A stretch of DNA of 64,000 nt from Lentimicrobiaceae bacterium (lineage in GTDB: Bacteria; Bacteroidota; Bacteroidia; Bacteroidales; Lentimicrobiaceae): assembly GCA_020636745.1 (NCBI GenBank), contig JACJXH010000008.1:1-64000 (forward strand). Direction: 5' to 3'. Under the pieces are notes generated by a model. That model saw nothing but the letters and a program-made list of their open reading frames with translations. It made no database searches and was not told the origin of the DNA. A program made the translations under genes and the position numbers. Positions 43,836-52,343 of the stretch are shown here, in pieces; positions within the stretch are counted from its first letter, which is position 1; each line of letters opens with the position of its first letter.

Positions 43836-43901
43836 ATCAGCATGTCAAATGGTTAAAACAAAAAACCACCTACGATTTAAGTAAGTGGTTGTTTATTTGT
43901 G

Positions 43902-43964
43902 TGGGAGCAACAGGGTTCGAACCTGTGACCCTCCCGACTATAGGTCGGGATGCACTGAACCAGC
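43902..43964 (-). pseudogene. tRNA-like fragment k (TAT form)
   Basis: First of three consecutive 145-base units without nuclease, same as fragment a. Confidence 0.75.
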
Positions 43965-44046
43965 ATATTTTCATTGGTAAATCAGCATGTCAAATGGTTA
44001 AAACAAAAAACCACCTACGATTTAAGTAAGTGGTTGTTTATTTGTG

Positions 44047-44109
44047 TGGGAGCAACAGGGTTCGAACCTGTGACCCTCCCGACTATAGGTCGGGATGCAC
44101 TGAACCAGC
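44047..44109 (-). pseudogene. tRNA-like fragment l (TAT form)
   Basis: Exact 145-base repeat of fragment k. Confidence 0.75.
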
Positions 44110-44191
44110 ATATTTTCATTGGTAAATCAGCATGTCAAATGGTTAAAACAAAAAACCACCTACGATTTAAGTAAGTGGTTGTTTATTTGTG

Positions 44192-44254
44192 TGGGAGCAA
44201 CAGGGTTCGAACCTGTGACCCTCCCGACTATAGGTCGGGATGCACTGAACCAGC
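44192..44254 (-). pseudogene. tRNA-like fragment m (TAT form)
   Basis: Exact 145-base repeat of fragments k and l, immediately downstream of the tRNA-Val terminator. Confidence 0.75.
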
Positions 44255-44294
44255 ATATTTTCATTGGTAAATCAGCATGTCAAATGGTTAAAAC

Positions 44295-44325
44295 AAAAAA
44301 CCACCTACGATTTAAGTAAGTGGTT
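44295..44325 (-). terminator. Terminator of tRNA-Val, copied into each array unit
   Basis: On the minus strand: AACCACTTAC, loop TTAAATC, GTAGGTGGTT, then T residues (one G-T pair in the stem). The same hairpin follows every tRNA-like fragment; some units carry a variant with loop GATATCTGTAG-like sequence (plus strand ACCTACAGATATCGTAAGT). Confidence 0.8.
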
Positions 44326-44336
44326 GTTTATTTGTG

Positions 44337-44411
44337 TGGGAGCAACAGGGTTCGAACCTGTGACCCCCTGCTTGTAAGGCAGGTGCTCTGAACCAGCTGA
44401 GCTATGCTCCC
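44337..44411 (-). tRNA. tRNA-Val (anticodon TAC)
   Basis: A complete 75-base cloverleaf: acceptor GGGAGCA/TGCTCCC (7 of 7 pairs), D stem GCTC/GAGC, anticodon arm CCTGC-CTTACAA-GCAGG, variable GGGTC, T arm ACAGG-TTCGAAC-CCTGT, discriminator A, then CA rather than an encoded CCA. It is the only intact tRNA in the array and lies at the promoter-proximal end. Confidence 0.95.
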
Positions 44412-44465
44412 ATTATTTCAATTTTTTGTTCTTACCCGGAACCGCTGTTGTTCCGAATGAGGCTG

Positions 44466-44495
44466 CAAATTTAAGCACTTATTTTAATCCTGCAA
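44466..44495 (-). promoter_or_regulatory. Promoter of tRNA-Val
   Basis: On the minus strand TTG (44495-44493), a 19-base spacer, then TAAATTTG (44473-44466), about 55 bases before the tRNA 5' end. It matches the Bacteroidota consensus spacing. Confidence 0.65.
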
Positions 44496-44699
44496 GGGTT
44501 TTGATAAAAAAATATGATAATTTTTTGAATTATTTTTTTGTTGTCTGATTTTCATGGAGATATATTATAGCATAAAAATTTGGGATGAAAGATAATCTCC
44601 AAAAATTGTTTTGCAGCATCTTTTTAGCAATCTGATGGCCTTTTAGGTGCCTTTTGGTCTAAATGTGATAAATATGAGGGTCACTATGCAAGATTGCAT

Positions 44700-44707
44700 T
44701 AAATTTG
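44700..44707 (+). promoter_or_regulatory. -7 box of the BamA-like gene; decides its start
   Basis: TAAATTTG sits one base before the first ATG (44709), so transcription must start after that codon and the next in-frame ATG (44724) is the likely start. Confidence 0.5.
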
Positions 44708-44723
44708 CATGTTTTTCACCATT

Positions 44724-47102
44724 ATGTTGTACTCTTTTCTCAAAAAAATCAGTTTTTTCGCTTGGGCAGCTATCATATTGCTGCTTGTTGCATCATGCAG
44801 CACCAAGTCTAAGCTTGAGAAAAGGGGAGGTTACCTGATGGACAGGCATGTGGTAAAAACTGACCGTCCCGGAATATCAAAGTATGATCTTGAAAATTTT
44901 GCCCAGCCTAAACCAAACAGAAAGTTTTTAGGCTTGTTCCGACAAGGTGTTTGGATTTATGACGCCTTTTCAGGCGGAAGAGAGAGCCGGTTTAAACATT
45001 GGGTGCGTACCCGGCTCGGGGCAGCTCCGGTTTTGCTGGATTCGGCACTGGTTGATAATTCAATGAACTCTATGCGGGTCTACTTGAACAATAAAGGATA
45101 CTTCGGAGCGCATTTAACCCGGCAAATTCATTATAGAAGAACAAAAGCATCCGTAACTTATAATACAATTACACCGGCTCCTTTTATTTTCGGAAATATT
45201 ACATACGATATTGCAGATGATAGCCTGCAATACTTTGTCAATAAAATGCAGGCCAATTCATTGCTGAAACAGGGCGGGCAATATGACGCATATTTGCTGC
45301 GCGACGAAAGGGAGCGTATTACAAAAGAACTGAAGGATATCGGGTATTATGCATTTTCAAGAGAATTTATCTTTTTTGAAATTGACACTTCTCAGGTTCA
45401 GCGAAAAGCTGATGTGAAGATTTATATTCAAAATCGGAGAATCCAGGGTGCTTCTGCTACCGATTCACTGAATGAAATGCCTCATATTCGCTATTTTATC
45501 AACAATGTATATATTTACTCCAATCAAACCGGAATGACATCTGATTCGTCTTTCGTGCTTGATACCCTTGCCTACAGGCCTTCTTATGACACATCGGGTC
45601 AATCCAACCCTTTGTTCTATCAGATATACCGCGAACGGATTAGAGTCAGGCCAGAGGCAATTGCCAGAGCTGTTTTTGTAAAGCCCGGAGAGCCTTTCAG
45701 TCAGCAAAATATCAATCTTACCTATAACAGAATCCAGAACCTGGGTCTTTCAAGGTACGTGTCAGTTGCTGTTTCTCCAGCAAATTCGGCGGTACATGGA
45801 AATATTCCGGTATCTTCTTTGCTCGATTGCGATGTGCGTATGATTCGTACACCGGTTAATATGTATACCATTGAAGCTGAAGGAACCAATGCAGGCGGAT
45901 TTGTTGGTTTGGGCGGTAGTTTCAATTACCGAAACCGAAATATTTTCAGAGGCGCTGAAATCCTGCGATTGAAAATTTATGGGGCTTTTGAAATTCAACC
46001 TGATTTGGTGGGTGACGGCGGAACCAACAATAACCTCTTTAACTCGCTGGAGGGTGGGTTTGAAACCGGACTTGACTTTCCCGGATTGCTCACTCCGTTC
46101 AGAAGCAGGCAGTTGTATCAAAATGCAAGGGCCAAAACCAGTGTTCAGATTGGTTTTAACTATCAGGAACGTGACGAGTATATGCGCTATCTTTCTTCTT
46201 TGTCAATGGGTTATGAATGGAATTCATCCCTTACCCAAAAGCATTTGTTCTCGCCACTTGATGTCAGTTCGGTCAGTATTTCGCGCGACAGCACATTTTC
46301 AGAGTATCTGAATGCACTTGAAGACCCCCGTTTTCTGATTCAGTATACCGACCATCTGGTAATGGCCATGAAGTATTCGTATATATTTAACAACCAGAAT
46401 GTTTCGAAGCGAAAGAATTTTTTCTATTTCAGACTAAATCTTGAATCTGCCGGAAATGTGCTCAATTTATACAGCAATATCAGTAATAGTAATAAAGACG
46501 AGGGTGGTTATTATTCACTTTTTGGAATCAGGTACGCTCAATATTTGAGGGGCGACATTGATTTCAGATACTTCAGAGTATTGGATGAGCGAAGTCAATT
46601 TGTTTACAGGGCTGCTTTTGGCATAGGTGTGCCTTATGGTAATTCTGTTGCCCTGCCTTTTGAAAAAGGCTTTTTTGCTGGTGGTGCCAATGGGTTGAGA
46701 GGCTGGCCTGTTAAATCACTTGGCCCCGGCACTTATTCTTCGGCTGATGGCAAAAATTTTGAAAGCGTTGGCGATTTGTGGATCGAAGCGAATGTTGAAT
46801 ACCGCTTCCCTATGTATAGTTTTCTCAATGGGGCCTTATTCAGCGATATTGGAAATGTATGGTTGTTGAAAGAAAATCAGGATTTTCCAGGCGGAAATAT
46901 TGTATCCCGGGGTTTTTTTGAGTCGCTCGCTTTGGATGCCGGTTTGGGTTTCAGGTTGGACTTTAGCTTTTTTATTTTCAGGATTGATGCAGGGCTTCCT
47001 GTTTACGATCCCGGAAATGAAATTGGTAAGCGATGGGTTAACTTTCCAAAATTTCAAATGAGCAACTTAAACTGGAATTTTGGGATTGGTTACCCATTCT
47101 GA
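44724..47102 (+). CDS. BamA/TamA-like Omp85 outer-membrane protein (lipoprotein)
   Basis: A 792-residue protein. Seen: a membrane/lipoprotein leader ending LLLVASCS, POTRA-like repeats (KHWVRTRLGAAPVLLDSALVD, YLNNKGYFGAHLTRQI, ITKELKDIGYYAFSREFI), then a 16-strand-type Omp85 barrel with GVPYGNSVALPFEKGFFAGG and NGLRGWPVKSLGPG, the conserved loop-6-like segment. C-terminal FQMSNLNWNFGIGYPF ends in the aromatic residue used for barrel insertion. It is a paralogue of BamA rather than the housekeeping copy: lipidated forms in Bacteroidota are known but their cargo is not. The 44709 start is rejected because it abuts the -7 box. Confidence 0.8.
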   Translation: MLYSFLKKISFFAWAAIILLLVASCSTKSKLEKRGGYLMDRHVVKTDRPGISKYDLENFAQPKPNRKFLGLFRQGVWIYDAFSGGRESRFKHWVRTRLGAAPVLLDSALVDNSMNSMRVYLNNKGYFGAHLTRQIHYRRTKASVTYNTITPAPFIFGNITYDIADDSLQYFVNKMQANSLLKQGGQYDAYLLRDERERITKELKDIGYYAFSREFIFFEIDTSQVQRKADVKIYIQNRRIQGASATDSLNEMPHIRYFINNVYIYSNQTGMTSDSSFVLDTLAYRPSYDTSGQSNPLFYQIYRERIRVRPEAIARAVFVKPGEPFSQQNINLTYNRIQNLGLSRYVSVAVSPANSAVHGNIPVSSLLDCDVRMIRTPVNMYTIEAEGTNAGGFVGLGGSFNYRNRNIFRGAEILRLKIYGAFEIQPDLVGDGGTNNNLFNSLEGGFETGLDFPGLLTPFRSRQLYQNARAKTSVQIGFNYQERDEYMRYLSSLSMGYEWNSSLTQKHLFSPLDVSSVSISRDSTFSEYLNALEDPRFLIQYTDHLVMAMKYSYIFNNQNVSKRKNFFYFRLNLESAGNVLNLYSNISNSNKDEGGYYSLFGIRYAQYLRGDIDFRYFRVLDERSQFVYRAAFGIGVPYGNSVALPFEKGFFAGGANGLRGWPVKSLGPGTYSSADGKNFESVGDLWIEANVEYRFPMYSFLNGALFSDIGNVWLLKENQDFPGGNIVSRGFFESLALDAGLGFRLDFSFFIFRIDAGLPVYDPGNEIGKRWVNFPKFQMSNLNWNFGIGYPF

Positions 47103-47117
47103 TAATATATTTTAATT

Positions 47118-48566
47118 ATGATAGAGTTAAACAGTAGTCAGATTGCCTCTTATATTCACACCGAACTGGGCCATGAGCCCACGCCGGGGCAGCTTACTCT
47201 TATTGAAAAACTTGGCGATTTTGTTGCCAGGCCCCTGCAGCCACGCCAGCAACCTGCTTTTTTGATAAAAGGTTATGCAGGAACAGGTAAAACAACGCTG
47301 GTTAGTGCCCTTGTAAGAGTCCTGCCTTTGATAGGTATGCAGTCGGTCTTAATGGCGCCTACAGGCAGAGCAGCCAAGGTGCTGGCAGGATATTCGCGTA
47401 AACTGGCATTAACAATTCATCGTAAAATATACAGGGCTTCTCCGGGAGCTGACGGGAAACTCAGGATGGGACTTGCGCCTAATCCGCATAAATACACCCT
47501 CTTTATTGTTGATGAGGCGTCAATGATTCCCGGCTCAGGTGGTTCTTCTGAGCAGGGTATATATGCTTACCGCGATTTGCTTGAGGATTTGATCAATTAC
47601 GTATATAGCAGTGAAGGCTGCAAATTACTGTTGATTGGCGATAGTGCTCAGTTGCCTCCCGTGGGACTTGAAGTTAGTCCCGCAATGGACGTGGAGATTC
47701 TGACTAAAAACTATCATCTTGATATTGCCTCGTTTGAATTGCGCGAAGTCGTCCGCCAGTCGCTTGAAAGCGGAATTCTGGCCAATGCCACTCATCTTCG
47801 GAATCAGGCCGGTGCTGAAGCCCCTGTTCTGCCCTTTTTTAATCTGAAAGGTTTTTCTGATATCCGCCGTATTGATGGCACCATGTTTGAAGATGCCCTC
47901 AATTCATGCTATTCGCGGTTTGGTGTTGAAAATACGGTGATTATTACCCGGTCAAATAAGCGGGCTAATTTGTTTAATAACGAGGTTCGCAGCCGCATGC
48001 TCTTTCGAGAAACCGAACTTTCGGCCGGCGATATTATTATGATTACCCGTAATAATTACTTCTGGCTGCCTTCTGGCGCTAAAGCTGGATTTATTGCCAA
48101 TGGCGATATGGCTGAAGTCAGACGCATCCTTAAAACCGGCGAAATGTATGGTTATCATTTTGCTGATGTCAGTATTCAACTGGTCGATTATCCTGAACAG
48201 GAAGTGATTGAAGTCAAACTTTTACTCGATTCCATGACCATCGATACCCCTTCGATGCCACAGGAGGAACTGCAAAAGTTGTTTGATGAAATTATGCTCG
48301 ATTACAGCGAAATTTCGTCAAAACAGGAACGTATAGCACAGGTAAAACACAGCCCGTTTTATAATGCGGTTCAGGCTAAGTTTGCTTACGCGCTTACTTG
48401 TCACAAAACACAAGGCGGCCAGTGGGATGCCGTTTTTATCGACCACGGTTATCTTACAGGCGAAATGATTGACAGCAGTTTTGTAAGATGGCTTTATACT
48501 GCCGTTACACGTTCAACAACAGAGGTTTACCTGGTTAATTTTAATGAAAACTTTTTTGTAGAATAA
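47118..48566 (+). CDS. RecD-like superfamily 1B DNA helicase
   Basis: A 482-residue helicase of the AAA_30/UvrD_C_2 type. Seen: Walker A KGYAGTGKTTL at about 51-61, LMAPTGRAAKVLA near 78-90, Walker B LFIVDEASM near 134-142, GDSAQLPPVG near 175-184, REVVRQ near 206-211, ITRSNKRANLFNNEVR near 275-290, and the C-terminal motif ALTCHKTQGGQWDAVFID near 430-447. A shortened RecD2-like form without RecBC, probably in DNA repair. Sixteen bases after the BamA-like gene, possibly cotranscribed. Confidence 0.9.
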   Translation: MIELNSSQIASYIHTELGHEPTPGQLTLIEKLGDFVARPLQPRQQPAFLIKGYAGTGKTTLVSALVRVLPLIGMQSVLMAPTGRAAKVLAGYSRKLALTIHRKIYRASPGADGKLRMGLAPNPHKYTLFIVDEASMIPGSGGSSEQGIYAYRDLLEDLINYVYSSEGCKLLLIGDSAQLPPVGLEVSPAMDVEILTKNYHLDIASFELREVVRQSLESGILANATHLRNQAGAEAPVLPFFNLKGFSDIRRIDGTMFEDALNSCYSRFGVENTVIITRSNKRANLFNNEVRSRMLFRETELSAGDIIMITRNNYFWLPSGAKAGFIANGDMAEVRRILKTGEMYGYHFADVSIQLVDYPEQEVIEVKLLLDSMTIDTPSMPQEELQKLFDEIMLDYSEISSKQERIAQVKHSPFYNAVQAKFAYALTCHKTQGGQWDAVFIDHGYLTGEMIDSSFVRWLYTAVTRSTTEVYLVNFNENFFVE

Positions 48567-48644
48567 ACCGTGCCATTACAGCCGGAAATTAACTGTTGCC
48601 AAATCACGGATGCATTACTGTATTCACTTTAATTTCCAAATCAT

Positions 48645-48652
48645 TAACTTTG
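48645..48652 (+). promoter_or_regulatory. Candidate -7 box of the heptose kinase gene
   Basis: TAACTTTG, 38 bases before the ATG at 48690. Confidence 0.5.
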
Positions 48653-48689
48653 CACCGTTTTTTAATTGTGGTCATTAAGTATATTGCTG

Positions 48690-49709
48690 ATGAAAGTAGA
48701 CCGAACCCAGATAGAAACTCTTTTTAATGATTTTACAGGTAAACATGTGTTGATCCTTGGCGATGTCATGATCGATTCATATTTATGGGGGAAAGTTGAT
48801 CGCATTTCTCCTGAGGCTCCGGTGCCGGTTGTTTCTGTTAAACGCCGCGAAAATCTACTCGGAGGGGCAGCCAATGTTGCGCTCAATATTAAGGCACTGA
48901 GTGCTGTACCTGTATTGTGCTCGGTTATTGGTGCTGATATCAAAGGTGATGAATTTAATGAGCTGTTGCATCAGGATGGAATTATGACTGATGGAATTGT
49001 GCGCAGCCCAAGCCGGATTACTACTACCAAATTCAGAATAATTGGCAATAAAGCCCAGATGCTTCGGGTTGACGAAGAAATGGATTCTGACTTGCTGCCA
49101 CAGGATGAGATTGCTTTACTGGAAAGAGTGTCAGAAATATTTCAACGATTTCCAATCGGAGTCGTAATTCTGCAGGACTACAACAAAGGCGTCCTTACAA
49201 AAAATGTGATTGAAAGTGTGATTGCACTCTCTGCAGCTAAAGGTATTCCGGTGGTTGTTGATCCCAAAAAGAAAAACTTTGATGCATACAAGAAGGTAGA
49301 TCTTTTTAAACCCAATCTCAAGGAATTGAGCGAGGGATTGAAAATTGATCTTGATTTGAATGATATTGCAAGTATAAAATCAGCCGCCATAGCCTGGCAA
49401 ACCAATCAATCTATTACGGCAATGATGGTTACTTTGTCTGAAGCGGGTGTGTTTATCCGCGATACTTCAAATGGTCAGGTGAGTGAGTTTCATATTCCGG
49501 CGCATGTCCGCAATATTGCTGATGTGTCAGGAGCAGGCGATACTGTTATCAGTGTTGCATCCCTGTGCCGGGCTATGGGTGTTTCTCCCTTTCTGACAGC
49601 CAGTTTGTCTAATCTTGCCGGAGGCCTTGTTTGTGAATTCGTTGGAGTGGCCCCGGTTAACCGCGAACGTCTCCTGAGTGAAGCAATTGAACTCATAGCG
49701 GTTAAATAA
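48690..49709 (+). CDS. hldA: D-glycero-beta-D-manno-heptose-7-phosphate kinase
   Basis: A 339-residue PfkB/ribokinase-family enzyme, RfaE domain I, that phosphorylates heptose-7-phosphate for LPS inner-core synthesis. Seen: LGDVMIDSYLWGKVDRISPE near 24-43, the heptokinase-specific APVPVV and LLGGAANVALN near 57-67, DYNKGVLT near 155-162, VDPKKKNFDAYK near 190-201, KPNLKE, and the ATP-binding VSGAGDTVISV near 278-288. The adenylyltransferase half is absent, as in HldA. The ATG at 48690 is used since the upstream TTG gives residues unlike the family start. Confidence 0.9.
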   Translation: MKVDRTQIETLFNDFTGKHVLILGDVMIDSYLWGKVDRISPEAPVPVVSVKRRENLLGGAANVALNIKALSAVPVLCSVIGADIKGDEFNELLHQDGIMTDGIVRSPSRITTTKFRIIGNKAQMLRVDEEMDSDLLPQDEIALLERVSEIFQRFPIGVVILQDYNKGVLTKNVIESVIALSAAKGIPVVVDPKKKNFDAYKKVDLFKPNLKELSEGLKIDLDLNDIASIKSAAIAWQTNQSITAMMVTLSEAGVFIRDTSNGQVSEFHIPAHVRNIADVSGAGDTVISVASLCRAMGVSPFLTASLSNLAGGLVCEFVGVAPVNRERLLSEAIELIAVK

Positions 49710-49788
49710 TTCATCCATGTCCGTTGATAATTTGTTCTTCAGTGAACCGGTAAAATAAATTTATTATTCTTTCGTTAGAAGCTAAAAC

Positions 49789-49796
49789 TATATTTG
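49789..49796 (+). promoter_or_regulatory. -7-like box overlapping the porT start
   Basis: TATATTTG whose last G is the first base of the only good porT start codon (GTG at 49796). It is either not the promoter or the start needs checking. Confidence 0.3.
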
Positions 49797-50566
49797 TGCG
49801 ACTTACTCTTATAAAAATTTCTGTCTTTTTTGTTCTGTTTGGCTTGTTTCACCCATTTGCAAATGCGCAAAAAGCCAAAGTCCGCAATTTGCCTAATTAT
49901 GATAACTCTCCTTATCATTTTGGATTTGTGCTGGGAATGAATCAGATGCTGTTTAGTGTCAAAACCAATCCCGGGTTTCAGGATATAAGCTATTATGCGT
50001 TGCAAACACCCGATTTGTTTGCCGATTCGTCTAAGCTATATGGTCTTGAGCATAAACCTGCCTACGGTTTTACTATTGGTATTGTTTCCAATCTGCGCAT
50101 AGGAGATTATCTTGACTTGCGGTTTATCCCTTCCTTGTCATTCGGTGAAAGAGATTTGCAGTATTCCGTACTCACCTATTTTCAGGACGAAGTGTCTCAG
50201 TCAGTCATCAGTAAAAAGATTCAATCAACTTTTATTGAATTCCCGCTGCAGATTAAATATAAGGGCAACCGCCTGAATAATATACGTCCATACTGGCTGG
50301 TAGGAGCAAAATATGCACTGGATTTGGCCAGCGATTCTAAAAAGAAGGAAGAGAGTAATAACATTTATGTTGCACTTGAGCGAAATGATGTTTATGCCGA
50401 CCTGGGAGGTGGTATCGATATCTACACTACATTCTTTAAATTCGGAATTGAACTGAAGATGTCGTACGGCCTGCGCGATATTCTGAAAAGACAGGGAAAT
50501 ATTTATACCTTGCCCGTCGACAGGATTAATTCCAAGCTTTTCCTGCTTTCTTTTACTTTTGAATAA
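49796..50566 (+). CDS. porT: Type IX secretion outer-membrane protein PorT
   Basis: A 256-residue porin-family barrel. Seen: signal peptide RLTLIKISVFFVLFGLF to ANAQ (about residue 25), then KAKVRNLPNYDNSPYHFGFV, a PorT signature segment, barrel strands, and a C-terminal LFLLSFTFE. PorT is required for T9SS assembly and cargo export. The start codon is GTG and overlaps a -7-like box, and no in-frame ATG follows before the signal peptide; a sequence error or a different promoter would explain this. Confidence 0.85.
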   Translation: MRLTLIKISVFFVLFGLFHPFANAQKAKVRNLPNYDNSPYHFGFVLGMNQMLFSVKTNPGFQDISYYALQTPDLFADSSKLYGLEHKPAYGFTIGIVSNLRIGDYLDLRFIPSLSFGERDLQYSVLTYFQDEVSQSVISKKIQSTFIEFPLQIKYKGNRLNNIRPYWLVGAKYALDLASDSKKKEESNNIYVALERNDVYADLGGGIDIYTTFFKFGIELKMSYGLRDILKRQGNIYTLPVDRINSKLFLLSFTFE

Positions 50567-50658
50567 AACATTCCCGTTTTTTTCTGTTTATTAAGTTGTA
50601 TCTCATTAAGCAGGTCATGAAAACGTGATCTGCTCATTTTATTTTTAATTGCCTTACA

Positions 50659-52218
50659 ATGCGCAAAGAAATTGAATTAAGACTTACTCCTGCCGAAGCC
50701 AACGACCCTGTAAGGTGGAAACAGATTGCCTCGTCGTTATTGGGCGTACCGCAGGGGCGGATTTATCATATTAGACCTGTTAAAAGGTCGATTGATGCCA
50801 GGCAGAAGATTATTTACAGACTGAAGGCCGAAATTTTTATTGGCGAGCACTTGCCGCCATCAGAAAAAATCATGCTCCCTTCATATCCTGATGTATCGCG
50901 TCGTAATCCTGTTATTGTGGTCGGAGCAGGCCCGGCAGGGCTGTTTGCTGCTTTAACATTGATTGAGCAAGGCTTCAAACCTGTGGTGATTGAAAGGGGA
51001 AAAGATGTAAAAGCCCGTAAATACGATATTTCATCACTCAACCGGGGCGAACGAGTTCATCCTGATTCCAATTACTGCTTTGGAGAAGGAGGTGCCGGAA
51101 CCTATTCTGATGGTAAACTTTATACCCGGTCAACAAAAAGAGGAAATGTAAGTGATATCCTCAAAACATTGGTTGCTCATGGTGCGCCTGATGATATTCT
51201 GATTGACGCACATCCACATATTGGAACTGATAAGCTTCCGGGAATTATTGCAGCCATCAGGCGCTCAATTCTAGAAGCAGGTGGCGAAGTTTACTTTAAT
51301 AAAAGGGTAACAGGCCTGATTACAAAAAACGGGAAGGTAAAAGGAGTTATTGATGAGACCGGAAATGAATATCAGGCTGCTTCAGTTATTCTTGCAACAG
51401 GGCATTCGGCCCGCGATATTTTTACCATGTTGCCCGAATATGGGGTATTTCCTGAAGCTAAGCCTTTTGCATTGGGTGTGCGAATTGAACACCCGCAGCA
51501 ATTGATTGACAGTATTCAATACCGCATGCCTGAGCGTGGCCCGCATTTGCCGGCAGCAACCTATAATTTGGTTACTCAGGCCGATGGCAGAGGCGTTTTT
51601 TCTTTTTGTATGTGCCCCGGCGGAATCATTGTGCCTGCTTCTACGGGCGAAGGAGAGCTTGTGGTGAATGGAATGTCAAACTCGCAACGCAATTCTCCTT
51701 ATGCGAATGCAGGAATAGCAGTTGCCGTTGAATCTGCCGACTGGCAGGAATATGCTGAATACGGGCCTCTGGCTGCCCTGCATTTCCAAAAAATGATTGA
51801 ACAGCGTGCCTGGGAAGCTGCCGGCAAGTCGCTGAAAGCCCCGGCACAGCGCCTGACAGATTTCCTTGATGACCGGCTCTCAAGCAGTCTGCCCGATTGC
51901 TCTTATAACCCGGGTCTTGTAAGTGCTAGAATGGATGAAATTCTTCCTGACTTTCTCAACAGGCGTCTTAAAATGGCTTTCCGCGATTTTGATGCAAAAA
52001 TGAAAGGATACCTTACCAATGAAGCAGTATTGGTAGGGGTTGAGTCGCGTACATCTTCTCCTGTGAGGATTCCACGGGATGAAAGATCACTTCAAAGTAT
52101 TCATCTGGCTGGGCTTTACCCTTGTGGCGAAGGCGCCGGATATGCCGGAGGAATTGTTTCATCAGCGATTGACGGTGTCAGATGCGCTCTGGCTGTTGCC
52201 GGAAAAAATCATGAATGA
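50659..52218 (+). CDS. FAD-dependent oxidoreductase (COG2509 type)
   Basis: A 519-residue flavoprotein. Seen: an N-terminal 80-residue basic domain, the FAD Rossmann motif VIVVGAGPAGLFAALTLIEQG near 86-106, ERGKDVKARKYDI, SNYCFGEGGAGTYSDGKLYT near 136-155, ATGHSARDIF near 247-256, and a C-terminal GLYPCGEGAGYAGGIVSSAIDG near 485-506. Homologues are widespread but their substrates are undetermined; some are annotated as geranylgeranyl-reductase-like or uncharacterised dehydrogenases. Confidence 0.85.
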   Translation: MRKEIELRLTPAEANDPVRWKQIASSLLGVPQGRIYHIRPVKRSIDARQKIIYRLKAEIFIGEHLPPSEKIMLPSYPDVSRRNPVIVVGAGPAGLFAALTLIEQGFKPVVIERGKDVKARKYDISSLNRGERVHPDSNYCFGEGGAGTYSDGKLYTRSTKRGNVSDILKTLVAHGAPDDILIDAHPHIGTDKLPGIIAAIRRSILEAGGEVYFNKRVTGLITKNGKVKGVIDETGNEYQAASVILATGHSARDIFTMLPEYGVFPEAKPFALGVRIEHPQQLIDSIQYRMPERGPHLPAATYNLVTQADGRGVFSFCMCPGGIIVPASTGEGELVVNGMSNSQRNSPYANAGIAVAVESADWQEYAEYGPLAALHFQKMIEQRAWEAAGKSLKAPAQRLTDFLDDRLSSSLPDCSYNPGLVSARMDEILPDFLNRRLKMAFRDFDAKMKGYLTNEAVLVGVESRTSSPVRIPRDERSLQSIHLAGLYPCGEGAGYAGGIVSSAIDGVRCALAVAGKNHE

Positions 52219-52292
52219 TTTCAGACTCCTCTATTGCGGTAAGGCATGGTAAATATTTTTGTGAAATTGCTGTTGCATTGCCCGATATTTCA

Positions 52293-52300
52293 TACGTTTG
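52293..52300 (+). promoter_or_regulatory. Candidate -7 box of the hypothetical gene
   Basis: TACGTTTG, 44 bases before the ATG at 52344, supporting that start over one inside the preceding gene. Confidence 0.45.
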
Positions 52301-52343
52301 CACTAAACGCTGTGCTCAAATAATCAGCATAAAGTATCCGGTT

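Noticed and set aside
40811..44254. Thirteen extra functional tRNA genes
   Set aside because: They lack the 5' acceptor/D-stem half or have broken anticodon loops (8-base loop or C at position 33).
41407..44319. Plus-strand ORFs of 66-82 codons ending in LKAQ-like tails or NHLRFK
   Set aside because: They read antisense through the tRNA-like fragments and terminators and are repeated with the units; no coding signs.
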